Shown here piece by piece: positions 1 through 7,030 of a stretch of 35,186 nt of DNA (its first letter is position 1; each line of letters starts with the position of its first letter). The notes beneath the pieces were generated by a model, which was not told the origin of the DNA, did no database searches, and worked only from the letters and a program-made list of their open reading frames with translations. This DNA comes from Prevotella sp. Lineage in GTDB: Bacteria; Bacteroidota; Bacteroidia; Bacteroidales; Bacteroidaceae. Location of the stretch: NCBI GenBank assembly GCA_017524385.1, contig JAFWSS010000126.1, positions 1-35,186 of the forward strand, in the 5' to 3' direction. Made by a program: the position numbers and the translations under genes.

Positions 1-157
1 GTGGGATAGGTGTAGCCCACGAGTTTTGAAATTGAACCAGTACGAAATTTAGAGCACATTTTTTTAACATTCTTTATGACACTGGCATCAATGTCCTAAG
101 AATGCTCGTCCTACATTAGAACCAAAACTGGCGCATATTTGTCGCACCTTTTTAACG

Positions 158-202
158 AAAATCAGCGTAACTTGTTGAGTTTCAACTTGTTACGCTGGTT
201 TT
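158..202 (-). terminator. Intrinsic terminator of the tRNA-Ser gene
   Basis: A long inverted repeat starts two bases beyond the mature 3' end of the tRNA. The arms CAGCGTAAC (163-171) and GTTACGCTG (189-197) are perfect, an inner GTTGA/TCAAC helix closes on a GTT loop, and AAAA/TTTT runs flank both sides. On the minus strand the hairpin is followed by ATTTT, as expected of a Rho-independent terminator. Its symmetry means it could act in both directions. Confidence 0.8.
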
Positions 203-204
203 AG

Positions 205-289
205 CGGAGAGAGAGGGATTCGAACCCCCGGTACCTCTCGGTACGTCGGTTTTCAAGACCGATGCATTAGACCACTCTGCCATCTCTCC
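205..289 (-). tRNA. tRNA-Ser (anticodon UGA)
   Basis: Read on the minus strand, this 85-nt segment folds as a type II tRNA with a long variable arm. The 7-bp acceptor stem is GGAGAGA with TCTCTCC, and G is the discriminator base typical of tRNA-Ser. The D arm contains the usual AGTGGTCTAATGC stretch. The anticodon stem TCGGT/ACCGA encloses loop CTTGAAA, giving anticodon TGA at 255-253. A variable-arm hairpin comes next, then a T arm with GGTTCGAATCC. The 3' CCA is not encoded and must be added after transcription. The gene has its own promoter and terminator, so it is probably a single-gene transcript. It decodes UCA and, by wobble, other UCN codons. Confidence 0.96.
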
Positions 290-315
290 TTGAGTGGTGA
301 TTTCAAAAGCGAGTG

Positions 316-347
316 CAAAATTAATTAATTTATTTGGAGCATGCAAA
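316..347 (-). promoter_or_regulatory. Bacteroidetes-type promoter of tRNA-Ser
   Basis: On the minus strand a TTTG box (347-344) is followed by 20 bases and then TAATTTTG (323-316). This matches the Bacteroides housekeeping promoter pattern TTTG-N19-21-TAnnTTTG exactly. The predicted start of transcription lies about 20-25 bases before the tRNA 5' end at 289. Confidence 0.75.
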
Positions 348-427
348 TTTTTAATCCATTTTTTTAGTAGGGTGCCCAATTTGTTGTATCAACTTTTAAT
401 CAAAGACCCTAGCCTCAACACCTTTGC

Positions 428-448
428 GGTCAGGCACAAGACCTGACC
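428..448. repeat. Short palindrome GGTCAGG/CCTGACC
   Basis: GGTCAGG (428-434) and CCTGACC (442-448) form a perfect 7-bp stem around a 7-base loop in the gene-free stretch 290-1013. It resembles short dispersed palindromes of Bacteroidales genomes, but only one copy is visible here, so the repeat status is inferred. Confidence 0.4.
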
Positions 449-581
449 CTACTGGGGAGGGATATGCGCACCGACTGTTGGACGAGACCTCTTGGCATAG
501 AAAGCGAAACGGAATCTTTATGAAAGAACAGGTTACAAATTGGATACCTTATTTCGGAAGTAAAAATTCATTATAAATTTG

Positions 582-728
582 GATTTGTCTTGTATGGCAA
601 CCGGTTGTGAAGTGAAGCCCGAAGGGCTGGGCAAATCAAGACAGATGTAAAAAATCGTCACGAAAGGAGACGTTTTGATGGTATCATCGTTTGATTACCC
701 ATGCATTTTGAAAAAGAATCTACTGTAA
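582..728 (+). ncRNA. Structured non-coding element, copy A (conserved core 632-728)
   Basis: The core 632-728 is matched, in the opposite orientation, by 35087-35183 at the far end of the window. A gap-free hand alignment of 97 positions gives about 79 identities. The most conserved blocks are CAAATCAAG, GTAAAAAATC, GTTTTGATGG, ATCATC, TTTGATTA and CTACTGTAA. A small hairpin GATG-NNNN-CATC is kept in both copies, and a T-G closing pair in A becomes T-A in B. Immediately upstream of copy A is an AGCCC-GAA-GGGCT hairpin (616-628), and TGTCTTG (586-592) can pair with CAAGACA (637-643). No ORF is shared by the two copies. It may be a small RNA, a regulatory leader or a dispersed repeat; the sequence does not decide which. 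Confidence 0.45.
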
Positions 729-757
729 ATCAAAGAAAAGTTAAATTCTTTATCTGA

Positions 758-791
758 TTGGCTAGTGATTCCCGTTTTTTGTATAATTTTG
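758..791 (+). promoter_or_regulatory. Possible promoter of the aspartyl protease gene
   Basis: TAATTTTG at 784-791 fits the Bacteroidetes minus-7 box TAnnTTTG. A TTGG at 758-761 could serve as the upstream box, but its 22-base spacer is slightly long. A start here would leave an untranslated leader of about 220 bases that includes the palindrome at 921-942. Confidence 0.4.
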
Positions 792-920
792 CCATATCAG
801 TCGGAGTTTTGTTTTACTTTGTTTTCACCACTAAGGAAAATGAAAAAGTGGAAAGTGAGTGAAATGGTAGGGTGGGGAGAATAAGCATTGAAAAACAACA
901 AGTTACAGACCCCACCCCTG

Positions 921-942
921 CCCCTCCCCTTGAGGGGAGGGG
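921..942. repeat. GC-rich perfect palindrome
   Basis: CCCCTCCCC (921-929) pairs perfectly with GGGGAGGGG (934-942) around the loop TTGA. The flanking stretch is C-rich (CCCCACCCCTG). No U-tract follows, so a simple terminator is unlikely. Elements of this look are common as dispersed intergenic palindromes in Bacteroidetes, but copy number cannot be tested from this window. Confidence 0.5.
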
Positions 943-1013
943 ATAACTAACACTGATATTTGCTCATACGGACTTGTTTTATGTGGGTTCATTTATGAAT
1001 AGTGTTAAATTAA

Positions 1014-2198
1014 ATGATTGAGGATTTTAGGAAGATGGGAAAGATTGGTTCGTCCTTAGTTTTCATGGTGCTGGCCTTTGGGATGGTATTGCCGTCCAAC
1101 GCTCAGTATTTCTCCAAGATGAGTATCGAGGAGAAGGATTTCTGCGACACCATTCCTATTGAATACCGTCGTGGCAGGGTTTTCATCCCGGTGGAGATAG
1201 AGGGGCGCACACATCAGTTTATATTCGACACTGGTTGTAGCATCGGATTGATGTTCACCGACCGTGCCCTCACCTTGAAAAACAAGTTTGGTTTCGCCCT
1301 TATGAATGATGCGGCCAATCACATACATCTTTCCAGTGTGAAACGCATCCCCAAGATGCGTGTCGGGAATGTCACCGTCAGAAACTACCAGGTCGTCCTC
1401 TCTCCCAGTCATAGTATAATCAACAACGAATACGACTGTCAGCAGATTGTGGGTTGCATCGGCAGCAACCTTTTCTCGAAGTGCCGCGCGATGAAGATAG
1501 ACACCGAAAAGGGCATCATGGTCATCACCGACCGGCGGGGTGTCTTCGACAGTGAAGAGGGGTTCCGTTTCCCGTTCAAAGAAGATGTGCGGGTTCCATA
1601 CCTGCAGGTCTCCACCCGTGCCGACAAATCGCGATGGTGCTTGTTTGACACTGGTTATCCCGGTTTCCTCGACGTGCGACGCAAAGACATTACCGAGGCA
1701 GACACCCTCGACACCGCCATAGGGAGCATCACAGCAGGCGTCTACGGCAAGACCGCCGACGAGCGTCTGTTGCTCCTGCGTCTGGACAGCCTACGTATCG
1801 GCGATTGCGTGTTCCGCCAGGTGACAACCAACCAGCAGTCTGCCAATGATTATGTATTAGGCAGTTCTATTTTAAAATTCGGGTCGATGGTCATCGATTA
1901 CAACACGCACCAGATGATTTTCCGCCCATATCATTATGACAACGGCGTGACGGTGGCAAACACATACAGTGATTTTGCGATGATGCCTCGCGCAGACGGC
2001 AACCTCTATGTCACCCTCGTGTGGAGCATGAGCCGTTCCTATGCATCGGGGCTGCGTTTGGGCGACCGCCTGACCCATATCGACGGCATCGATGTCGGCG
2101 ACAACCCTTGTGCCTATATGAACCTTGCCTCAGGCGAGCACATCATCACCTTCATCAGTACGGAAGGAGAGAAAAAGGAAATACCGATAGAGAAGTGA
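1014..2198 (+). CDS. Secreted retropepsin-like aspartyl protease with C-terminal PDZ-like domain
   Basis: The 394-residue product opens with a Sec signal peptide (about 8-30, ending SNA-Q), so it is exported. Two aspartic-protease active-site motifs are visible: FDTGCS with Asp72 and FDTGYP with Asp212. They lie about 140 residues apart, so one chain carries both catalytic Asp-Thr-Gly triplets, as in the bacterial gag-type/Asp_protease_2 group. The last 60 residues contain GLRLGDRLTHIDGIDV, which reads as a PDZ carboxylate-binding/core segment. Such PDZ-ended aspartyl proteases are frequent in Bacteroidetes and have poorly known substrates. The start at 1014 is the first in-frame ATG; an ATG at 1035 would give a more usual signal peptide (MGKIGSSLVF). 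The gene faces the minus-strand group beyond 2331 and is transcribed alone. Confidence 0.85.
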   Translation: MIEDFRKMGKIGSSLVFMVLAFGMVLPSNAQYFSKMSIEEKDFCDTIPIEYRRGRVFIPVEIEGRTHQFIFDTGCSIGLMFTDRALTLKNKFGFALMNDAANHIHLSSVKRIPKMRVGNVTVRNYQVVLSPSHSIINNEYDCQQIVGCIGSNLFSKCRAMKIDTEKGIMVITDRRGVFDSEEGFRFPFKEDVRVPYLQVSTRADKSRWCLFDTGYPGFLDVRRKDITEADTLDTAIGSITAGVYGKTADERLLLLRLDSLRIGDCVFRQVTTNQQSANDYVLGSSILKFGSMVIDYNTHQMIFRPYHYDNGVTVANTYSDFAMMPRADGNLYVTLVWSMSRSYASGLRLGDRLTHIDGIDVGDNPCAYMNLASGEHIITFISTEGEKKEIPIEK

Positions 2199-2229
2199 TG
2201 TCTGCTTGTTTCGGGAGTTAAACAGACAT
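2198..2229. repeat. Hairpin sharing 24 bp with the 11-bp repeat array near 11911
   Basis: ATGTCTG (2198-2204) and CAGACAT (2223-2229) form a 7-bp stem directly at the stop codon of the aspartyl protease gene. The stretch 2199-2222 matches 11911-11935 with one inserted G, including TCTGCTTGTTTCGGG and GAGTTAAA. This indicates a dispersed repeat family rather than a gene-specific terminator. Confidence 0.5.
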
Positions 2230-2251
2230 ATGCCCACTTTTACTGCTTTTT

Positions 2252-2280
2252 GGGGGAGAAATGATACCCCATAGTTTTTT
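2252..2280. terminator. Weak possible bidirectional terminator between convergent genes
   Basis: GGGG (2252-2256) and CCCC (2267-2270) can pair around a 10-base loop and are followed by six T residues (2275-2280) on the plus strand; CTTTTT precedes it for the minus strand. The position between two converging genes supports the call, but the four-pair stem is short. Confidence 0.3.
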
Positions 2281-2330
2281 ACCCCTCTTCACTCCTCCTT
2301 TCCCATTACTTGCTGAAGTAGAGGAAGTGA

Positions 2331-3185
2331 TTATTGAAGTGTCTTCGTGACTTCGGCGATGCTTTTAGCTTCGACGCTAGAACTGTTCTTGCCTTTCACA
2401 TAGACACGTCCGGCCTCGTTGTCCACATGGGTGACAACATAACCGGGGCGATATGTGTTGACCCAAGTCGCCCAGACCTCGTCGCCCACCTTGATTTTCT
2501 CCTTGAAGGGGATGAGGCGCACATCGGCCTTGTCGTATGCCTCTATCTTGCTGCCGAAACCCAGCACCAGCACCTTGTCGCCCTCCACGTGGATGAGTGT
2601 CCCTGCCAACCATTCGTTGTCCTTGTGTATGGCAACCTGGGCGCCGCTTTGCCACTGCTTGTCTTTGATGACGGCGAATGATGACGGTTTCAAGGATTCA
2701 CCCTTTTTCTTCTCAGCCACCTTGGGGCTTTCGGGATTGTCGGGCCATCTCTGGTCGAGGTAGCATACCTTGGGTTCGAGAGGGTTGCTGTCGTCAACGA
2801 CGATGGCTCTCTCCAATCCACTGCCGCTCTGCCACCATGTGAGCACCACGTCGCCTTTCTTTGCCTTGGCGTTATTGGGCAATGGGATGATGAGCGCGTT
2901 GGGCATCTCCACCTCGCCGTTGTAGGTGGCAAGTGTCGATTTCACCTCACCGACATTCTTGACCGTGGTATCATAGAAGATGAGCACTGCTTCCTTGGGC
3001 GGTTTGCCCTCCTTCACGGCTTGGGGATAGTAGGTGTAGGGGCTGAGAACGGTCTGGCCCTCCACGATTTTCACTTTCACTTGTTGGGGAAAATCCCATG
3101 GCCAGGTGTTGTTGTCCTGGGCGATGGCCGGCATCGCCCAGGCCATTGCCATCATGCAGAAAATTGCTCTTGCTAATCGTTTCAC
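2331..3185 (-). CDS. Exported protein with SH3/Tudor-like barrel repeats, function unknown
   Basis: The 284-residue product has a clear Sec signal peptide (1-22, cleavage after AIA before QDN) and no lipobox, so it should be periplasmic or secreted. The rest looks like repeated small beta barrels. Segments such as GDVVLTWWQSGSGLERAIV, GAQVAIHKDNEWLAGTLI and GDEVWATWVNTYRPGYVV each follow the pattern 'G-x-x-V-x-A-x-W/K ... W/Y-x-x-G-x-V', seen in SH3- or Tudor/agenet-type folds. A Lys/Glu-rich link lies at about 150-165. I do not recognise a named family. It is the last gene of a minus-strand group, 42 bases after the esterase gene, and is probably co-transcribed with it. Confidence 0.75.
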   Translation of the reverse strand: MKRLARAIFCMMAMAWAMPAIAQDNNTWPWDFPQQVKVKIVEGQTVLSPYTYYPQAVKEGKPPKEAVLIFYDTTVKNVGEVKSTLATYNGEVEMPNALIIPLPNNAKAKKGDVVLTWWQSGSGLERAIVVDDSNPLEPKVCYLDQRWPDNPESPKVAEKKKGESLKPSSFAVIKDKQWQSGAQVAIHKDNEWLAGTLIHVEGDKVLVLGFGSKIEAYDKADVRLIPFKEKIKVGDEVWATWVNTYRPGYVVTHVDNEAGRVYVKGKNSSSVEAKSIAEVTKTLQ

Positions 3186-3227
3186 TTTTTTAGTCTTTTA
3201 TGATGAATAGTGTAATCTGTGATGATG

Positions 3228-4637
3228 CTATTTCACGACAAACTTCCTTCCGCCCCTGATGTATATGCCGGGACGCAGGTTGTTGTCATCCACGCGGCGG
3301 CCGAGCAGGTCGTATGTGCTTCCGTCATCTCTCTTGCATGAAGAGGGAACGGTGGTGATGCCGGTCACTTTCTCCGTGGTGCAGAAGGTGAAATATTTCG
3401 GGGTGTCGTATTTCGCCGGGGAACTGTCGTGGAGATAGAGGCCTGTGCCAACATTCTTCAATGAGAAGCCTTTTCCGTCCACGTATTCTATTTCCCACAC
3501 GGCACCGTTCCTGATATCTTGTCCGTTCTGGTTGTTCAGTCCGAGGATGAAGCAGCACCAGCCGTCTACAGGTTGTGAGTTGAGGTATCCGGGATTTCCC
3601 CAGATGCTATACTCAGTGTTGTCGGGCGTCATCAGGCGCAGCAGCCAACTGTTGGAGACGCTGCTGTTCACCAGTTTGAAGTGGTAGCCGGAATTGTCGT
3701 CGCTGAACGCATCGGAATACTCGCTGTATCCCAGGTTCTGGTTGTCGATGCCGTGGAATGCCAACCCCTCCTCCTCGTTGACGATGGCGAAGGATTTGCC
3801 TTTCGCTTCGTTGAGGCTTGTGAACCTTTGGTCGATTTGCACCACGGGTTTCTCGATGGGGTAGGTGACATCCACCGAATAGCGGCTGCAGAACTTCCAT
3901 ATCTCATCGCCAGTGAGCACGCCGAAGTCGTTGGAAATCCAGTGACCCTTGTTGGCCATCTCCATCAGCACCACTTCCACGCCTTCGTTGCCCGGTCCCC
4001 ATACATGGCGGGTGATGTGGGGCGTACCACGGTAGTTGCGCGTCACGGTGGCGGTCGTCGGGCATCCGTTGTGCTGAATCCAGACGTTCAGGTTGCGCTG
4101 CACGTTGGCAAACGACACCACGTCGTCGGTTGTGCCGTGGGTGTGGATGATGGGTATGGGACGCACGTTGGGGTTGGCCGTGGCACCCCCCATCGGGTAG
4201 CCGCTGATGGGGGCGAAGGCGGCGATGCGGTCGGCAATCTTGTTCATCGCATGGTAGGTGAACATGCCACCCATGGAGAAGCCAGAGAGATACACCCTGC
4301 AAGGGTCGATGGAATACTTCTCCACCATCTCATCGATGAGGGCGAGTATGAAGTTGATGTCACGGTTGCCTGAGATGTCCCATGACCTGTCGATGCCCTC
4401 GGGGAAGACGGTGACGAACTTGGCGGTGTCGGCCACGGTCTCAATCTTCAGCATCCCCTTCTGGTAGTTGGCATCCTGGTTCATGCCGTGGCATGAGATG
4501 AGCAGCGGACGGTTGGTGCCAAGGTTCCTTGGTACGTAGGTGATGTAACTACGGTTCAATTGGCCCACGCGCATGCTTTCAGCCGACAAAGGCAGAAGGC
4601 ACAGGGCCATGGCGAAAATGATCAGTAAACGTTTCAT
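3228..4637 (-). CDS. Secreted PHB-depolymerase/CE1-type alpha/beta-hydrolase esterase
   Basis: A signal peptide (1-20) is followed by an alpha/beta-hydrolase of the esterase-PHB/feruloyl-esterase type (about 22-255). The oxyanion segment is SCHGMNQD (48-55), the nucleophile elbow is G-F-S-M-G-G with Ser121, an acidic residue sits in HGTTDD (Asp171/172), and the catalytic His is His232 in NKGHWISND. Enzymes of this family cleave ester bonds, for example acetyl or feruloyl esters on plant polysaccharides; the substrate here is not known. Residues about 263-430 form a second domain with Trp-rich beta segments, possibly a carbohydrate-binding or lectin-like fold. The C-terminus (YDLLGRRVDD... GIYIRGGRKFVVK) resembles the type IX secretion sorting tail, so surface release is likely. 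Confidence 0.85.
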   Translation of the reverse strand: MKRLLIIFAMALCLLPLSAESMRVGQLNRSYITYVPRNLGTNRPLLISCHGMNQDANYQKGMLKIETVADTAKFVTVFPEGIDRSWDISGNRDINFILALIDEMVEKYSIDPCRVYLSGFSMGGMFTYHAMNKIADRIAAFAPISGYPMGGATANPNVRPIPIIHTHGTTDDVVSFANVQRNLNVWIQHNGCPTTATVTRNYRGTPHITRHVWGPGNEGVEVVLMEMANKGHWISNDFGVLTGDEIWKFCSRYSVDVTYPIEKPVVQIDQRFTSLNEAKGKSFAIVNEEEGLAFHGIDNQNLGYSEYSDAFSDDNSGYHFKLVNSSVSNSWLLRLMTPDNTEYSIWGNPGYLNSQPVDGWCCFILGLNNQNGQDIRNGAVWEIEYVDGKGFSLKNVGTGLYLHDSSPAKYDTPKYFTFCTTEKVTGITTVPSSCKRDDGSTYDLLGRRVDDNNLRPGIYIRGGRKFVVK

Positions 4638-4661
4638 ATTTATTTGTAATCGATTTGCGTG

Positions 4662-5285
4662 TTATTTGATATCGACGGAATTGACGATGGAGGGGAAATA
4701 TTTCTCGAAGTCCTTCGCTCTCGAACTCCTGAAATAATATTTGCCCACCACGCCTGTCATCGCGTCTTTCTTCACAATGAAATACATGCAGGTCTCCCCG
4801 AGATTGGTCGACTTCATCGTCATCACGTTGCCGTTGACCTTTGGTTTCTCAAACACCTCGTCTTCGCTGCCTTCCTGCTTGAACTTCTCCGCGCATTCGC
4901 TGAGGTCGGCGAAGGTGCCGTCTTGCTCGTATCTCACGTTCATGCGGCTGTCCTTGTCGTTGGTCTCGGCAGTGAACGTTGTCTCGTCGGTGAATCTCTC
5001 CTTCAAGGCTTCGGGATAGCCTATGGTGAAACGATGGCTGTAGAAGGTGTTCTTCAACCCGGCGCTTCCCTCAGCCCTTTTGGCTGCGGCTGCAGCAGCC
5101 TCTGCCTCCGCAGTCTCCATCGCCTTCCTTGCATCCTTGCCCGATGACCCCGACGTTTCCGCCCCTGCGGGGGGTGTCGTTTCGCTTCCTTCAGGGGTTT
5201 CTGTTTCCGCCCATGGGAGCGGGGTGTCGCTGGCTTTTTCCTTGCACGCGGAAAGGGTGATGGCGGCTGCTGCCATCATTACCAT
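4662..5285 (-). CDS. Lipoprotein with PsbP/Mog1-like C-terminal domain, function unknown
   Basis: The frame carries a lipoprotein signal (MAAAAITLSAC, Cys14 from the ATG at 5285), then an acidic, Pro/Ala-rich linker of about 65 residues and a globular domain of about 135 residues. The domain starts FYSHRFTIGYPEALKE and ends FEKYFPSIVNSVDIK, a layout like the PsbP/Mog1 or DUF1795-type folds. The start is uncertain. The ATG at 5285 gives a signal without basic residues, whereas reading from about 5312 (CTG) or 5303 (ATA) would add the expected Arg-Lys. An in-frame ATG at 5423 overlaps the upstream stop codon but would place the lipobox about 60 residues in, so I reject it. The gene lies between 5420 and the esterase gene (24-base gap). 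Confidence 0.75.
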   Translation of the reverse strand: MVMMAAAAITLSACKEKASDTPLPWAETETPEGSETTPPAGAETSGSSGKDARKAMETAEAEAAAAAAKRAEGSAGLKNTFYSHRFTIGYPEALKERFTDETTFTAETNDKDSRMNVRYEQDGTFADLSECAEKFKQEGSEDEVFEKPKVNGNVMTMKSTNLGETCMYFIVKKDAMTGVVGKYYFRSSRAKDFEKYFPSIVNSVDIK

Positions 5286-5419
5286 GAATGTCGCTTTTCT
5301 TATTGTAAACAGCGATTCAATTAAATGTATATGCACTTTTTTTGACTTGTGGAAAAATATGCTGGAAATGCCCCCTTCAGCCACACCGTCTATAGCGCTG
5401 CTTGGCAATGGGGTAGGGG

Positions 5420-6055
5420 TCAATCGGAAAAGTTGTACATCGCATTCTCCATGGAGTTGAACAACTTCATGAAGTCTTTCGACCTGGCGATGAAACCTTG
5501 GTAAAACTCCTGGTGTGCCTTTTTCACGGTGGTGCCGGAATAATCTTCCACGAAAGCATTCTCCCCCAAGGGACTTTTCTTGACGATGGCGTTGATCAAC
5601 TTGCCCTTGTTGAAATAGAACCTGAACTCATAATCCATATCCTCACTGTTGTCCTCGATGTCAAGCCAGGGTTGAAAGGCATAGATGAAGGCGATGTTGC
5701 CGTCTTCATCGTATAGGTATTCTTCGTAATACTCACGCACGGCATAATTGTATTTCGTTGTGACGAATTTCAGCCAATGTTTTGCATAGATGAGGTCGTC
5801 GGGATTTTCCTTCTCGTCGAAATACATATATACATTTTCCTTGTGACCGCCTGTCGCAGGAAGGAAATGGCGTGCTTCCACGTGGTAGCATTCCATCCAT
5901 TCGGCACCATCGTTGTCGTTGGTGCCGTTGTGGGTGTTGATATACTCCTTCATTGCCGCATAGCGCTGCCTGATGCTGGCCATCGTGTTTTGAGCCACGC
6001 CCCATTGTGCATGTACGGCAAGGCTGAACAAGAGTATTGCCAATGTCTTTTTCAT
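5420..6055 (-). CDS. Small secreted protein, function unknown
   Basis: From the ATG at 6055 the product has about 211 residues and begins MKKTLAILLFSLAVHA, a standard Sec signal peptide ending near VAQ. An ATG four codons earlier (6067) is also possible. The mature part is rich in Tyr, Asp and Glu, with segments such as EYYEEYLYDEDGNIAFIYAFQPW and YEFRFYFNKGKLINAIVKK, suggesting a beta-sheet domain related in style to the small exported proteins around it. I recognise no named family. It is the first gene of the minus-strand group behind a good promoter at 6127-6158, with a leader of about 65 bases. Confidence 0.75.
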   Translation of the reverse strand: MKKTLAILLFSLAVHAQWGVAQNTMASIRQRYAAMKEYINTHNGTNDNDGAEWMECYHVEARHFLPATGGHKENVYMYFDEKENPDDLIYAKHWLKFVTTKYNYAVREYYEEYLYDEDGNIAFIYAFQPWLDIEDNSEDMDYEFRFYFNKGKLINAIVKKSPLGENAFVEDYSGTTVKKAHQEFYQGFIARSKDFMKLFNSMENAMYNFSD

Positions 6056-6126
6056 ATGGTGTCGCATTATTTTGATGATGGTTTATCGTCTGGTCTGCCA
6101 AGCCGGAAGGCCCTGCATTTTCGCTG

Positions 6127-6158
6127 CGAAGATAAGCAATTCAAATGAATTCTCCAAA
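6127..6158 (-). promoter_or_regulatory. Promoter of the four-gene minus-strand group (6055 to 2331)
   Basis: On the minus strand TTTG (6158-6155), a 20-base spacer, and TATCTTCG (6134-6127) match the Bacteroides promoter with one mismatch in the minus-7 box. It sits about 70 bases before the first gene. Confidence 0.55.
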
Positions 6159-6408
6159 TATTCAAGCACACCTATATTAAAATAGCAACAAGGACAAATG
6201 AAAATGACATATTTTTGCAAATGGAAACACATGTGATAATAAGTTGTAAAGACCAATTTGAATAATCAATAAGATGGAAAAGCCAAGAAAAACCAAGGAC
6301 CAATCCACACTGCCTGCACGATATGGAGATGGGATTCTTCCCGTCTTGCCAGAAGGATGTCAAACCCATCAAATGACAGCGGAAAAACTATCAACAGCAA
6401 CGGACAGT

Positions 6409-6486
6409 GTGACGGGTGATGTGACGGGTGTTGTGACGGGTGTTGTGACGGATGTTGTGACGGGTGATGTGACGGGTGATGTGACG
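6409..6486 (+). repeat. 12-bp minisatellite GTGACGGGTGNT, six units plus a partial
   Basis: Six consecutive 12-mers (6409-6480) share GTGACGG(G/A)TG(A/T)T, followed by a partial unit GTGACG. Each unit encodes Val-Thr plus two variable residues. The variation is mainly in the last three bases. Confidence 0.85.
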
Positions 6487-6558
6487 TTTTTCGACACGAG
6501 TAAATCAGTCTCAACATCCTGTAATTCAGTCAGATATGAATGTGGTAGTTTTGAGGGT

Positions 6559-6642
6559 GTGACGCTCGATGTGACGCTCGATGTGACGCTTGATGTGACG
6601 GTCGTTGTGACGCCTTTTGTGACAGCAAATGTGACAAGTAAA
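6559..6642 (+). repeat. Second 12-bp minisatellite GTGACGCTCGAT, seven decaying units
   Basis: Seven 12-mers begin at 6559. The first three are nearly identical (GTGACGCTCGAT) and the later ones drift while keeping GTGAC(G/A). The array starts 150 bases after the first one, so the VT reading frame is preserved between arrays although the 12-bp phase is not. Confidence 0.8.
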
Positions 6643-6796
6643 AAAGAAAAAAACAAAAGAAAGAAGAAATTCCCCCTGCACCCCCTAAAGAAGAAAAAAA
6701 ATAAAAAAAGAAAAAAACAACCACACAAGTGCGCGTGCATGCGAGAAAAATCCCGGCAGGAAAACTCGAAGAGCGATGTTTGCAGCCACATAGGAA

Positions 6797-6960
6797 TTTG
6801 GGATTTTTCATATGCTTATGGCGCATGCTCCTTTACTCCAAGGTTGACCGTTTTCTGCCCTTCAAACGATTCCATGCTATTGAATCGGTCTACGGAGTTG
6901 AGGAGTTTGGGAGTTTCTCACACCTATGGCGCATTCTCCTTTGCTCTCCGACTCCGTAGA
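6797..6960. repeat. Imperfect direct repeat plus a 10-bp inverted repeat
   Basis: The stretches 6797-6839 and 6906-6950 are similar; both read TTTGGGA, then TTT.TCA, then TATGGCGCAT.CTCCTTT, with the core offset by exactly 108 bases. Overlapping the second copy, TCTACGGAGT (6889-6898) is the exact reverse complement of ACTCCGTAGA (6951-6960). No gene is convincingly encoded here. Confidence 0.55.
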
Positions 6961-7030
6961 CAATCTTTCTCTCCGAAGAGAGTCGATGGATATCACATAC
7001 TTACTGAAGCATGAGGATGATGGTCCTTTC

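Larger units (their letters stand above)
6274..7014 (+). pseudogene. Low-complexity VT-repeat ORF, probable remnant
   Basis: An open frame of 246 codons runs through two minisatellites, both in phase: seven VTxx units (VTGD, VTGV ...) and seven more (VTLD ...). They are followed by a Lys-rich stretch (KKEKNKRKKK, KKKKNKKRKK) and a tail that repeats the peptide SYAYGACSFTPRL as SHTYGAFSFALRL. From memory, VT repeats followed by a Lys-rich stretch occur inside replication-type proteins (DUF4373-like) of Bacteroidales mobile elements. Here no conserved N-terminal domain can be seen, so this may be a decayed or truncated relative. The other frames of the array are closed by stops on the plus strand. 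It may equally be non-coding repetitive DNA; confidence is low. Confidence 0.35.

Noticed and set aside
182-379. 65-codon ORF on the minus strand across the tRNA
   Set aside because: It runs through the whole tRNA-Ser sequence and its promoter; the tRNA explains the region.
921-942. Intrinsic terminator
   Set aside because: The stem is strong, but no T-tract follows on either strand, and it lies within the likely leader of the next gene.
3681-4373. 230-codon ORF on the plus strand, antisense to the esterase
   Set aside because: The sense frame has a full catalytic triad and signal peptide; the antisense frame has none of the marks of a gene.
6409-6642. CRISPR or recombination-site array
   Set aside because: The 12-bp units are contiguous and in one reading frame; they are a minisatellite.
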